Assembly (NCBI GenBank): GCA_050018415.1
Contig: JBEKAB010000005.1
Location: 103,606-167,605, forward strand
Direction of reading: 5' to 3'
DNA: 64,000 nucleotides
Source of the DNA: UBA1161 sp002311745
GTDB lineage: Bacteria; Planctomycetota; Phycisphaerae; Tepidisphaerales; Tepidisphaeraceae
Under the pieces are notes generated by a model. The model worked only from the letters and a program-made list of their open reading frames with translations, did no database searches and was not told where the DNA came from. This document shows positions 34,739 through 42,949 of the stretch, piece by piece. Within the stretch, counting starts at the first letter, position 1, and each line of letters begins with the position of its first letter. The position numbers and the translations under genes are program-made.

Positions 34739-36297
34739 TAAATTCCGTATTCCCCCCAGCGGCGGGTGATCAGGTCGATGGTCGTTTGATCCATCTCCAT
34801 CTTCCTGGGCCAGCGGCGGACCTTGCCTTCGGCGGGCCATTTGGCGGTGGCGTCGAAGCCGATCTTGCTGCCGGCGCCTAGCTCCGGACTGGCGTGATCC
34901 AAAATGTCCACCGGGCCGTGGACGATCTCGCTGTCGCGCTGCGGATCGCAGTGGGCGAACCAGTGGAACAGCACGTCCTGCTCGTCGTGCACGTCGACGT
35001 CCTCGTCCACCACGATGATGAACTTGGTGAACGACATCTGCCCGGCGCCCCAGATGGCGTGCATCACCCGGCGGGCCTGGTACGGGCATTCCTTGCGAAT
35101 TTTCACGAACGCGCAGTTGTGGAATACGCCGCTGACCGGCAGGCTGTAATCGACGATGTCCGGGATGATGGTCTGCACCAGCGGCAGGAAGATGCGCTCC
35201 GTGGCTTTGCCCAGGAAATAGTCTTCCATCGGCGGCTTGCCGACGATCGTCGTGGGGTAGATCGGGTCCGCGCGGTGGGTGATGGCCGTGACGTGATACG
35301 CAGGGTAGAGATCGGCCAGGCTGTAGAAGCCGGTGTGGTCGCCGAAGGGGCCTTCCATCAATTTCTCGGCCGGGTCGACGTAACCCTCAACAATGATCTC
35401 GGCGTTGGCGGGGACTTCCAGGGGGATGGTTCGGCATTTGACCAGCTCGATACCGCGTCCGTTGAGGAAACCCGCAAATAGGATTTCCTCCATGCCCGGC
35501 GGCAGCGGGGCGGTGGCGACGTAGGGCAGGACGCTTTCGCCGCCCAGCACGACGGCCAGGGGCATCTTCTGGGCGCGGGCGGCGTACTTGCGGAAGTGCC
35601 GGGCGCCGTCGTGGTGCATGTGCCAGTGCATGGCGCACGTGCGCGCGGAGTATTGCTGGACGCGGTACATGCCGATGTTTCGGTCGCCGGTTTGGGGGTC
35701 CTGGGTGAAGATGCCGCCGAGGGTGATGTAGCGCCCCGTGCCGCGCGGGTTGGCGGCGGCGGCCGCGGCGGGATCGTAGACTTGCCCGCTGTCCAGGTCG
35801 CCGTCCAGCGGCCAGCACTGGATCAAGGGCAGGCGATTCAGGTCCGCCTGATCGCCCTCGAGCACCACCTGCTGGCAAATTCCATTGCGCACCGATCGCG
35901 GCGGAAAGCTGCCCAGCTTCAGCAGGTCCGGCAGCTTTTTCATTTTTTCCAGCAGGGTGGTGGGGATTTCCGGCTTGAGCAGTGCGGCGACGCGATCGGC
36001 CAATTCCGAAAGCGACGCCGTTCCCAGGGCCTCGTTGATGCGCCAATACGATCCGAAGGCGTTGATGGCGACGGGGATGTCGCTGCCCTGGACGTTTTCA
36101 AACAGCAGGGCCTTGCCGCCGAGGTTGGCCGCGGGTGATCGATCCACTTCGCGATGTCCGTGGGGCGCGGGAGTTTTGCAGACGCGGTCGCAGATGGCGG
36201 AGATTTCCAGCTTGGGATCGACGCGGGCTTTGACGCGAGCCAGTTCGCCTTCGCGCTGCAGAAGATTGAGAAACTCAGAGAAAGTCGCAGTGCCCAT
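34738..36297 (-). CDS. ubiD: UbiD-family prenylated-FMN decarboxylase
   Basis: 519 residues, normal length for UbiD. These enzymes use prenylated FMN to (de)carboxylate aromatic or alpha,beta-unsaturated acids: 4-hydroxy-3-polyprenylbenzoate in ubiquinone synthesis, or the naphthoate in the futalosine menaquinone route (MqnL). The fold markers are present: LLFENVQGSDIPVAINAFGS near the N-terminus, VLEGDQADLNRLPLIQCWP, and the acidic GPFGDHTGFYS with FIIVVDEDVDVHDEQDVLFH. The ubiX gene needed for the cofactor is not in the window. Substrate is uncertain. It is divergent from hpt, with about 100 bases between their starts. Confidence 0.92.
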   Translation of the reverse strand: MGTATFSEFLNLLQREGELARVKARVDPKLEISAICDRVCKTPAPHGHREVDRSPAANLGGKALLFENVQGSDIPVAINAFGSYWRINEALGTASLSELADRVAALLKPEIPTTLLEKMKKLPDLLKLGSFPPRSVRNGICQQVVLEGDQADLNRLPLIQCWPLDGDLDSGQVYDPAAAAAANPRGTGRYITLGGIFTQDPQTGDRNIGMYRVQQYSARTCAMHWHMHHDGARHFRKYAARAQKMPLAVVLGGESVLPYVATAPLPPGMEEILFAGFLNGRGIELVKCRTIPLEVPANAEIIVEGYVDPAEKLMEGPFGDHTGFYSLADLYPAYHVTAITHRADPIYPTTIVGKPPMEDYFLGKATERIFLPLVQTIIPDIVDYSLPVSGVFHNCAFVKIRKECPYQARRVMHAIWGAGQMSFTKFIIVVDEDVDVHDEQDVLFHWFAHCDPQRDSEIVHGPVDILDHASPELGAGSKIGFDATAKWPAEGKVRRWPRKMEMDQTTIDLITRRWGEYGI

Positions 36298-36395
36298 GGC
36301 GCGATGGTAAAGCGCCTCGCTCCGGCAGACAAATGCTGGAACGGGTCGCGCCGGGGTGATGGTTCGACGAAAGCGGCGCTGTAAGATAGCGGCCC

Positions 36396-36953
36396 ATGAA
36401 CGTTCAGATGGGCGACATCCTGATCCCGCAGCAGCGGATCGCCCAGCGCGTAGGGGAGTTGGCGGCGCAGATCACGGCGGACCACGCCTCAGTGGCGGTT
36501 GCTGATGGGGAGATCACCATCGTGCCGATTCTCACCGGCGCGATGATTTTCTGCGGCGACCTGATTCGCCGCATCCCCATCGCCATGAAGATCGGCCTGA
36601 TGACGGTCAGCAGCTATCCCGGTCGAAGCGTGCGCACGCAAGGGGCCCAGATGTTGGCCAGCCAATTGGGCGACATCCGCGGGCGGCACGTGCTGGTGGT
36701 GGATGACATTCTGGACAGCGGCGGGACTTTGGGGATCGTGCTGCCGGCGCTGCGGCAGATGGGCGCGGCCAGCGTCAAGAGCTGTGTTCTGTTGCGCAAG
36801 GATCGGCCGCAGGCGCGCAGCGTGGCCGTCGATTACGTCGGATTTGAGATTCCCGATGTCTTCGTGGTCGGCTACGGCTTGGACTACAATGACTATTATC
36901 GTAATCTGCCGGACGTGGTGACGCTCCGCGGGCAGACAGTGGCCAAGACATGA
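36396..36953 (+). CDS. hpt: Hypoxanthine-guanine phosphoribosyltransferase
   Basis: 185 residues. Purine salvage: hypoxanthine or guanine plus PRPP gives IMP or GMP, cytoplasmic. The PRPP-binding motif VLVVDDILDSGGTLGIV is complete, preceded by ITIVPILTGAMIFCGDLIR and the flexible-loop sequence SSYPGRSVRTQG. The C-terminal base-binding region VGFEIPDVFVVGYGLDYND is canonical. The next gene starts in its stop (ATGA), so they are coupled. Confidence 0.94.
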   Translation: MNVQMGDILIPQQRIAQRVGELAAQITADHASVAVADGEITIVPILTGAMIFCGDLIRRIPIAMKIGLMTVSSYPGRSVRTQGAQMLASQLGDIRGRHVLVVDDILDSGGTLGIVLPALRQMGAASVKSCVLLRKDRPQARSVAVDYVGFEIPDVFVVGYGLDYNDYYRNLPDVVTLRGQTVAKT

Positions 36954-37570
36954 GTTGGTTCGCGAGCCGCATTCGTGGAACATCTCGCCGATGCTGGCCG
37001 GCGTTGCACGCGGCCGAGGCGGGTTCCGGCGCCGCCGCCGCACAGCCCGTCCGCGCCACCTCCCTGGCGGCGGTGCTGGCCTCGCACATCCTGCGCGACG
37101 GTGAGATTGTTCTGATGGTGCTCAAGCCGTCGCTGTGGTTCATCCTCCTCTCCTCCGCGTGGTTCGTGGGGGCGGTGCTGGTGGCCAGCCTGGCGGTGGC
37201 GGTGCTGGAACACCGCGGGCACGATCATCGTCTCTTCGAGATCGCCGGCTGCCTGATCGCCGGGCGGCTCATGTGGGCGACCCTGCAATGGATGGGCCGG
37301 CTGTACGTGCTGACGGACCAGCGCGTCCTGTGTCTGGCCGGCGTGTTTTCCGTGGACGTGTTCGACTGCCCGCTGCGCAAGGTGGTGCGAACGCGACTGG
37401 TCTCCACGATGCGCGAAAAACTGTTGTGGGTCGGCTCCATCGAAATCATCCCGCACGAGGAAGCCATGCCCTCGGCCATCTGGCAGACGATTGCCCGCCC
37501 GCGGCAAGTCCACGAGCGCCTTTTGGCCGCCATCAGTCGCGCCCGCCAGTCCGGCAGCGGATGCGAATGA
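36950..37570 (+). CDS. Membrane protein with PH-like domain
   Basis: 206 residues, ATGA overlap with the hpt stop. Two membrane helices occur around residues 60-110 (LWFILLSSAWFVGAVLVASL and the following LFEIAGCLIAGRLMW). After them comes a bacterial PH-like (DUF304) segment: LYVLTDQRVLCLAGVFSVDV, then LRKVVRTRLVSTMREK and VGSIEIIPHEE. This topology is typical of the YdbS/DUF304 type. Function unknown; coupling to hpt may only reflect operon order. Confidence 0.75.
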   Translation: MSWFASRIRGTSRRCWPALHAAEAGSGAAAAQPVRATSLAAVLASHILRDGEIVLMVLKPSLWFILLSSAWFVGAVLVASLAVAVLEHRGHDHRLFEIAGCLIAGRLMWATLQWMGRLYVLTDQRVLCLAGVFSVDVFDCPLRKVVRTRLVSTMREKLLWVGSIEIIPHEEAMPSAIWQTIARPRQVHERLLAAISRARQSGSGCE

Positions 37571-37588
37571 CACGCGGCGGCGCCACCA

Positions 37589-38836
37589 TCACGCGATTTT
37601 GCGCCCACCGATCCAAACGGCGGCGGGCAGAATGTCGCTTTCCAAAACCTCCAGCAGCGGATCATTCGTTTTGACGGCGAAGGCCACGAGGTCCGCCGCG
37701 GCGCCGAGGGCCAACGAGCCGACGCGGCCGGGAAAACCCATCGCCTTCGCCGCGTTGGTCGTGATCAATGGCCACAGTTGTGCCGTCGGAACTTGCCGAA
37801 CCAGGCGGTGCAGCAGGCGCAGATCATCCACCAAGTTCAAATCCGGCGAGCTTGCACAACTGTCCGTGCCGACCGCCACGTTGATGCCGCGAGCCAGCAT
37901 CTCCCGCCAGCGGTGCGGCGGGTGGCCGAAGAATTGATGCGTGCGCGGGCAATAGACGACCGAGGCGCGGCCGCGGGCAAGGATGTCCAACTCGCCGTCG
38001 TCACAGTAATTCACGTGCGCCAGCACGGCCGGGTATTGCAAGAGGTCCAGGGATTGTGCGAAACGAATCGGCCCGCCGCTAAAACGTGGAACTTGATCAT
38101 CCCAAGTGCCCAGCCATTGCCACAAATCGCCAAAGGCTCCGCTGTGCTCGGCCAGGAATTCCGCCTCGTGGGGCGTTTCCGCCAGGTGCGTGGCCAGAGG
38201 CATGCGCCGCTGGCGGGCGACCTCGAGGCATCGGGCAAAACCGTGCGGCTCAACCGAGTACGGGGCGTGGGGCGAAACCGCGATGGTCAGGCGATCGCTT
38301 TGCCAACGGTCGTCGGCGGCCACGGCCAGGCGCTCCTCCAGCAGGTCTCGGTGTTGGGCCATGGCGTGGACTTCGCCGAAGCTGGTCACGCGCAGCGGCG
38401 AGTCGCGCAGCACCGGCCGAGTGAGGTGGCATTGGCGGCTGATGTCGCCGACGGTGGTGACGCCAAATCGCAGACATTGCTCGACGCCCAGGTCAATGGC
38501 CGCGGCCACTCGCTCGGGAGAGGGCATTTGGGGCATCAGCTCCTTGATCCAGTCCACGAAACCGCCCCGGAGCGAGTCGGGGCGCTGGCACAGGCTCAGC
38601 TCCAAGTGCGCGTGGGCGTTGACCAGGCCGGGCATAAGCACGCAATCGCCCAGGTCGACCAATTCCGCATCGCGGGCCTGAGCCCTAAGCTGATTTCGCG
38701 GACCGACGGCCAGGATTTTTGCATCGACGAGAACGGCCCCATCGGCCAATAGGGGGCCGCACATCGGCGCCACCCACGCGGCGCAGAGGAGTTGCCGGCC
38801 GGGCGGTTGGCTAGGGCTGGTCTTGCTCGAGTTCAT
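37589..38836 (-). CDS. COG0402 amidohydrolase (aminodeoxyfutalosine- or purine-type deaminase)
   Basis: 415 residues. Metal-dependent TIM-barrel hydrolase of the SsnA/TrzA group that removes an amino group from nitrogen heterocycles. Metal ligands: VNAHAHLELS (HxH), THLAETPHE, LAHVNYCDD and GTDSCASSPDLNL (Asp); YCPRTHQFFGH is a further conserved segment. Third gene of a probable purA / unknown / amidohydrolase operon, overlapping the middle gene by 26 bases. Candidates include guanine or adenosine-type deaminase and aminodeoxyfutalosine deaminase (MqnX). The purA linkage favours a purine substrate, but the sequence does not decide. Confidence 0.83.
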   Translation of the reverse strand: MNSSKTSPSQPPGRQLLCAAWVAPMCGPLLADGAVLVDAKILAVGPRNQLRAQARDAELVDLGDCVLMPGLVNAHAHLELSLCQRPDSLRGGFVDWIKELMPQMPSPERVAAAIDLGVEQCLRFGVTTVGDISRQCHLTRPVLRDSPLRVTSFGEVHAMAQHRDLLEERLAVAADDRWQSDRLTIAVSPHAPYSVEPHGFARCLEVARQRRMPLATHLAETPHEAEFLAEHSGAFGDLWQWLGTWDDQVPRFSGGPIRFAQSLDLLQYPAVLAHVNYCDDGELDILARGRASVVYCPRTHQFFGHPPHRWREMLARGINVAVGTDSCASSPDLNLVDDLRLLHRLVRQVPTAQLWPLITTNAAKAMGFPGRVGSLALGAAADLVAFAVKTNDPLLEVLESDILPAAVWIGGRKIA

Positions 38837-39491
38837 CGGCCAGCATTTTTATCACTTGGCGGGCGGTTTCCAGTCGCCGCCGCGCCATGGCGCGGATCGG
38901 CTCGAAATGAAATCCATCTTTGAGGCGGGCTTCCCAGTATCCGTATTGCTCTCGTTTTTGGGCGGCGGTGAGCAGGTCGGCCACGCCTTCGCCTTGCAGG
39001 CCGAGCTGCACCGTTTGCCCGATCAGGCCGGTCAGGCCGAAATCGTCAAGATTGAGGGCATCGGCCAACAATTTCGCCTCGTCGATGACGGGGGATCGGT
39101 GGGGCACTTCATGCAAAAGGCGGGTGGCTCGATCCAACAGGGCCTCTTCCACGTCGGCGCCGAGGAGGCTGACCAACAGCTCGGCGGCTTGTTCGCAGCG
39201 GTCGCGGAGATTGGTGCGGCCCAGTTTCCCCGCGATGAGGCCGCCGGCCTGCCGCGGCGGAAGCTGCAGGGCGTAACAGGCCAGCTCCAACCCTTCGTCG
39301 TCCATGTCCGCTCCGATGAATTTCATGCCGGCGAACTTGCGAATGCGGTTCCACAGGCGCTGGGCGTCGCCCGACAGCCGCGGTCCAAGCGCATCGCGAT
39401 CATCGAACGTGCGTAAGAGCTGTTCGAGCCGACGACGCAAATTCGGCTTCAAAGACATGGTCGCATCCGTGCGGTCAACGTGTCGTTCCAT
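38811..39491 (-). CDS. Hypothetical helical protein between purA and the amidohydrolase
   Basis: 226 residues (an ATG at 39458 gives 215). Almost all helix by composition: DGLQLPPRQ-type segments around ACYALQLPPRQAGGLIAGKL, then RDRCEQAAELLVSLLGADVE and LNLDDFGLTGLIGQTVQLGL. The C-terminal half is charged. It lacks membrane helices and a signal. Family not recognised; it may be specific to this bacterial group. Its 3' end overlaps the start of the amidohydrolase gene, so it is part of that operon. Confidence 0.65.
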   Translation of the reverse strand: MERHVDRTDATMSLKPNLRRRLEQLLRTFDDRDALGPRLSGDAQRLWNRIRKFAGMKFIGADMDDEGLELACYALQLPPRQAGGLIAGKLGRTNLRDRCEQAAELLVSLLGADVEEALLDRATRLLHEVPHRSPVIDEAKLLADALNLDDFGLTGLIGQTVQLGLQGEGVADLLTAAQKREQYGYWEARLKDGFHFEPIRAMARRRLETARQVIKMLADELEQDQP

Positions 39492-39546
39492 CCCCGTGTG
39501 GCCGCGTTTCCGGGCCTTCGCGCCAGCCCTTGCTGCGAGCCACGGA

Positions 39547-40842
39547 TCATCGCATCAGCGTGGCGGAGCGTTCCGGCCCAACGCTTACCATCTTAATCGG
39601 AACTTCCAGAAGTTGTTCGATATGTTTTACGTATTGTTGGGCTTCGGTCGGCAAATCGTCGAAGGTTTTGCATCCGTCAAGGTTTCCGCGCCAGCCGGGC
39701 AAGGTTTCGTAAACCGGCTCGATCTCGGCCAAGGCATCGGCGTCGGCGGGGAAATGGGGCACGCGGCTTTGCCCGTGGCGATAGGCGGTGCAGATCTGCA
39801 CGTGATCCAACCCCGACAAAACGTCCAGGAGGGTCATGGCGACGGACTCGACGCCGCAGAGGTCGGCGGAATACTTGGCGGCGACGGCGTCGAACCACCC
39901 GCAGCGTCGCGGTCGCCGCGTCGTCGTGCCGTATTCGTTGCCGCGCTGCCGGATGTAGTTGCCCACGTCGTTGTCCTGCTCGGTGGGGAACGGCCCGCCC
40001 CCCACACGCGTGCTGTACGCTTTGATCACGCCCACGAAACGCTGCACCATCTGCGGCGGAACCCCGGCGCCGCTGTACACCCCCAGCCCTGAACAATTGC
40101 TGCTGGTCACGTACGGATAGGTTCCGTGATCCACGTCCAGCAAAGCGGCGTGAGCGCCTTCAAACACAATCCGCTTGCCTTCAGCCGCGTATTGCAACAG
40201 CAGGTACGTCGTATCGTCCACCAGCGGAGCAATCCGCCGGCCAAAGTCGCGATATTGCTCGAACACCGGCTTGGAGTCGATCGGCTCGGAATCGTACAAC
40301 GCCTTGAGCACCTTGTTGCGCTCGGTGATGATCCGGTGGATGCGCTGGCGGAGTTTTTCCTCATGGGCGAAGTCGGCGACGCGAAGGGCGGTGGCGCGTT
40401 GCATCTTATCGGCGTAGGCCGGGCCAATGCCCCGCCGCGTCGTGCCGATGGCGCCGCCGTCGGCCCTGTGCTCGCGCGCGGCATCCTCCTGCATGTGATA
40501 CGGCATCACCAAATGGGCCTTGTAGCTGATCCGCAGATTCTGCTCGCTGACCATCACCCCGCGGGCGGCAAGCTCGTCGATCTCCTTGAACAGCGCCGCC
40601 GGATCGATCACCACGCCGTTGCCGATGATGTTCATCTTCCCCGGGCGCAGCACGCCCACGGGCAGGAGATGCGTGGAATATTTTTCCGCGCCGATGCGCA
40701 CCGTGTGCCCCGCGTTGGAGCCGCCGCAGTATCGCACCACCACGTCCGCCTTCTCGGCCAAAAAATCGACGATCTTCCCCTTGCCCTCATCCCCCCATTG
40801 CAGACCGATCACGCACACGTTGGATTGCTGCACTGGAATCAC
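39547..40842 (-). CDS. purA: Adenylosuccinate synthetase
   Basis: 431 residues. IMP + aspartate + GTP to adenylosuccinate, the committed step of AMP synthesis, cytoplasmic. Signatures: VIGLQWGDEGKGKIVDFLAEK (GTP-binding loop), VRYCGGSNAGHTV, and GPAYADKMQR. Later the GTP-specific RPRRCGWFDAV and the C-terminal KMVSVGPERSATL are present. Well placed for salvage together with hpt. It is the first gene of the minus-strand cluster. Confidence 0.97.
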   Translation of the reverse strand: MIPVQQSNVCVIGLQWGDEGKGKIVDFLAEKADVVVRYCGGSNAGHTVRIGAEKYSTHLLPVGVLRPGKMNIIGNGVVIDPAALFKEIDELAARGVMVSEQNLRISYKAHLVMPYHMQEDAAREHRADGGAIGTTRRGIGPAYADKMQRATALRVADFAHEEKLRQRIHRIITERNKVLKALYDSEPIDSKPVFEQYRDFGRRIAPLVDDTTYLLLQYAAEGKRIVFEGAHAALLDVDHGTYPYVTSSNCSGLGVYSGAGVPPQMVQRFVGVIKAYSTRVGGGPFPTEQDNDVGNYIRQRGNEYGTTTRRPRRCGWFDAVAAKYSADLCGVESVAMTLLDVLSGLDHVQICTAYRHGQSRVPHFPADADALAEIEPVYETLPGWRGNLDGCKTFDDLPTEAQQYVKHIEQLLEVPIKMVSVGPERSATLMR

Positions 40843-41331
40843 GCTTTAAAGCCTTTCCGTGGGGTGTGGATTTACCGAAGGCAAAAGTAGGGCGGGGGGA
40901 AGGCGGTGTCAAGTTAGGCGCTTCCCGGAGTCCGGTGGCCGAATGACGAATGACGAATGACTAATGACGAATCAGTTCCCAATGACCAATGCCCCAATGG
41001 GCGGCCTTTAATTCGTCATTCGTCATTCGAATTTCGTCATTACGCGGGCGTTTGCCTCCCCGCCGAACTATTCATCCGCGTCTATACCATTTGTCGTGTC
41101 TACGGGAGGTTGACATCGGCGATGTTGTGGTTAATTTAGTCGTCAGTGGCGCTTTGGCGCTGCGAGGGCTTTTGTTTCCTCCGACATGGACGTCGGCGGA
41201 AGCCCCCCAACGGCAGGGATGTTTCCGCTGACGAACTTCCCTCCATTGAGCACGAGGCCTCCAAACCACGGGCAAAAATGCGCCGCGGGAGTTTTCCCGC
41301 ACACCTGGAGGCGCAGCATCGGGTAAGAAAC
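40843..41331. other. Gene-free stretch around a heptamer hairpin
   Basis: About 490 bases between purA and the 95-residue ORF. The main content is the AATGACG array (40941-41042). I see no credible gene; plus-strand frames here lack ribosome-binding sites and have shadow-like composition. Confidence 0.5.
40941..41042. repeat. AATGACG heptamer array with inverted arm
   Basis: Left arm 40941-40975: units GAATGAC, GAATGAC, GAATGAC, TAATGAC, GAATCAG. Right arm 41011-41042 has the reverse complement (ATTCGTC, ATTCGTC, ATTCGAA, TTTCGTC). Together they could fold into a long hairpin with a loop of about 35-45 bases. Confidence 0.85.
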
Positions 41332-41619
41332 ATGGCTAAGAACCCCGTTTTGAACCTTCCACTGACCAACGTTATGCGGCCGGAAATCGCGCTGCCGCTG
41401 CAACAAATCCTGCACCTGTATACGGTTGGACAATTCCTGCGTGCCTGGCGCAATCCGCGCAACCATTCGAGCATCGAGCAGGTGTTCGATTCACCGGAAC
41501 AGGCCCACCACGCCCTGACGGTGTGCGCCGCCTGGGTTGGCGTACGCACGTCAGTCGCCAACAACCCCGACGTTGGCTTCTGGTGGCCGGAAGATCAACC
41601 TGCCTCCGTCCAGGCGTAA
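41332..41619 (+). CDS. Hypothetical 95-residue protein
   Basis: ATG at 41332 (MAKNPVLNLPLTNVMRPEIA). The sequence has natural composition: LQQILHLYTVGQFLRAWRNP, then VFDSPEQAHHALTVCAAWVG and FWWPEDQP. GGAGG lies about 20 bases upstream, further than usual. The open frame extends upstream to 41146 but that part is Arg/Cys-rich shadow. No known family; no membrane helix. It could be a small helical protein. Confidence 0.55.
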   Translation: MAKNPVLNLPLTNVMRPEIALPLQQILHLYTVGQFLRAWRNPRNHSSIEQVFDSPEQAHHALTVCAAWVGVRTSVANNPDVGFWWPEDQPASVQA

Positions 41620-41634
41620 CGGACACGCGGACCC

Positions 41635-42915
41635 CTAAGACCGCAGTATCCAAATGATCCACACCGTGCCCATGGCCACGGTGATCAGGGTGATCGGAAT
41701 CCCCGCTTTGCAGTAGCTGCCAAGGTCCAGCTTTACGCCCAGCTTTTGCGCTTGCTCGGCGACGATCAGGTTGGCGATGCTGCCCACCAGGGTCAGGTTC
41801 CCCGCCCAGGTGCTGGACATGGCCAGCACGTACCATGCGCCGCGATCCGCGCGCGGGATCGACGGCTGAAGCAATAGCACGGCCGGGACGTTGCTCACCA
41901 CGTTGCTCAACAGCGTCGTGACCGTCGAAAGCGTCGGCAGGCGATGCAGGTCCACGCCTTGGCGGCGAAGGTGGCTGATCAGTTGATCCAGAAAACCCGA
42001 CTGCTTCATCGTGCCGTTGACAACGAATAATCCCACAAAGAGCAGCAATAGATTCCAGTCGACGCTCTGGTACAGCCGGGCCGAGTCCTTTCGCCGTGAG
42101 ATCAGCAAGAGCCCGCCGCCGGCCAAGGCGGCGATCACTCTTCCCGCCGCAGGCAGGTAAAGAAACGCGATGACCAGGATCAGGAGGATCGCCAGGGTCT
42201 TGAACACCATGCGGCGGTCAAAAGGCGGAAGCTGGGGAGGTTGGCGTAACGGCGAGATGGCCGGATCGACGCCGTCCCAGAACTGGCCGCGCCAGGTCAT
42301 CATGATGATGGTCCACGCCAGCAGCAGAGCCACGATCGTGACGGGGATCATGACGGCGGCGAAGTGGGCAAAGGGCAGGCGGCCCACGACGCCGATGTAC
42401 ATGTTTTGCGGATTGCCGATCAGCGTGGCGGCCGAGCCGATGTTGCTGGAGATGGCCAGGGCGATCAGGTAAGGGATGGGATTACGCCGCGCCTTGAGCA
42501 GGGCGGCGCAAAGCACCGGCGTGAAGGCCAGGCATACGATGTCGTTGGCCAATAGCGCCGAGAGCAGGGCGCTGGTGCCCATCATGCCCGCGAGCAACCG
42601 CTTGGGCCGCGCGGTTTGATGGGTCAGGGCCTCGCCCACCGTTTCGTAAAATCCCGCGGCCCGGAGCTGCGCGGAAAATAGCATCAGGGAAAACAGAAGC
42701 AGGATCGTTTCGTAATCGATTGCGTGGGCGGCAGCGGGCAGGCTGATGGCCCTGACGGCGATCATGCCGATCGCGCCCAGGACGGCCACTCCAGCCCGGT
42801 CCAGCCCCAGCCCCGGCAACCGCCCCAGCGCCATGCCGACGTAGACAAGGGCGAAGAGGAACCAGATGGCTGAATTAGTTGCTAGTTGCTGGTTGCTGGT
42901 TGCTAGTAAAGCCAT
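41635..42915 (-). CDS. ArsB/NhaD-type ion transporter (CitMHS superfamily)
   Basis: 426 residues, about 11 hydrophobic helices. Typical ion-transporter features: LLFSLMLFSAQLRAAGFYE, ALLANDIVCLAFTPVLCAAL, SSNIGSAATLIGNPQNMYIG (the SNxGSxxTxIGNPxN motif of this superfamily) and LLLFVGLFVVNGTMKQSGF. It may move Na+ or an anion such as arsenite or dicarboxylate. The first 14 residues (MALLATSNQQLATN) are encoded by a heptamer repeat array, so the true N-terminus may be at a later start. No regulatory domain. Confidence 0.85.
   Translation of the reverse strand: MALLATSNQQLATNSAIWFLFALVYVGMALGRLPGLGLDRAGVAVLGAIGMIAVRAISLPAAAHAIDYETILLLFSLMLFSAQLRAAGFYETVGEALTHQTARPKRLLAGMMGTSALLSALLANDIVCLAFTPVLCAALLKARRNPIPYLIALAISSNIGSAATLIGNPQNMYIGVVGRLPFAHFAAVMIPVTIVALLLAWTIIMMTWRGQFWDGVDPAISPLRQPPQLPPFDRRMVFKTLAILLILVIAFLYLPAAGRVIAALAGGGLLLISRRKDSARLYQSVDWNLLLLFVGLFVVNGTMKQSGFLDQLISHLRRQGVDLHRLPTLSTVTTLLSNVVSNVPAVLLLQPSIPRADRGAWYVLAMSSTWAGNLTLVGSIANLIVAEQAQKLGVKLDLGSYCKAGIPITLITVAMGTVWIIWILRS
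42876..42906. repeat. Heptamer tandem array, TRGTTGC units
   Basis: Four units (TAGTTGC, TAGTTGC, TGGTTGC, TGGTTGC) plus TAG. It is the reverse complement of the array at 5266-5296 and encodes the first residues of the transporter on the minus strand. Confidence 0.85.
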
Positions 42916-42949
42916 GGCTCGGCGCTCTCAACCAGCAACTTCTTCGGCT

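Noticed and set aside
40941..41042. CRISPR array
   Set aside because: Units are only seven bases with no spacers of constant length; it is a simple tandem array with an inverted arm.
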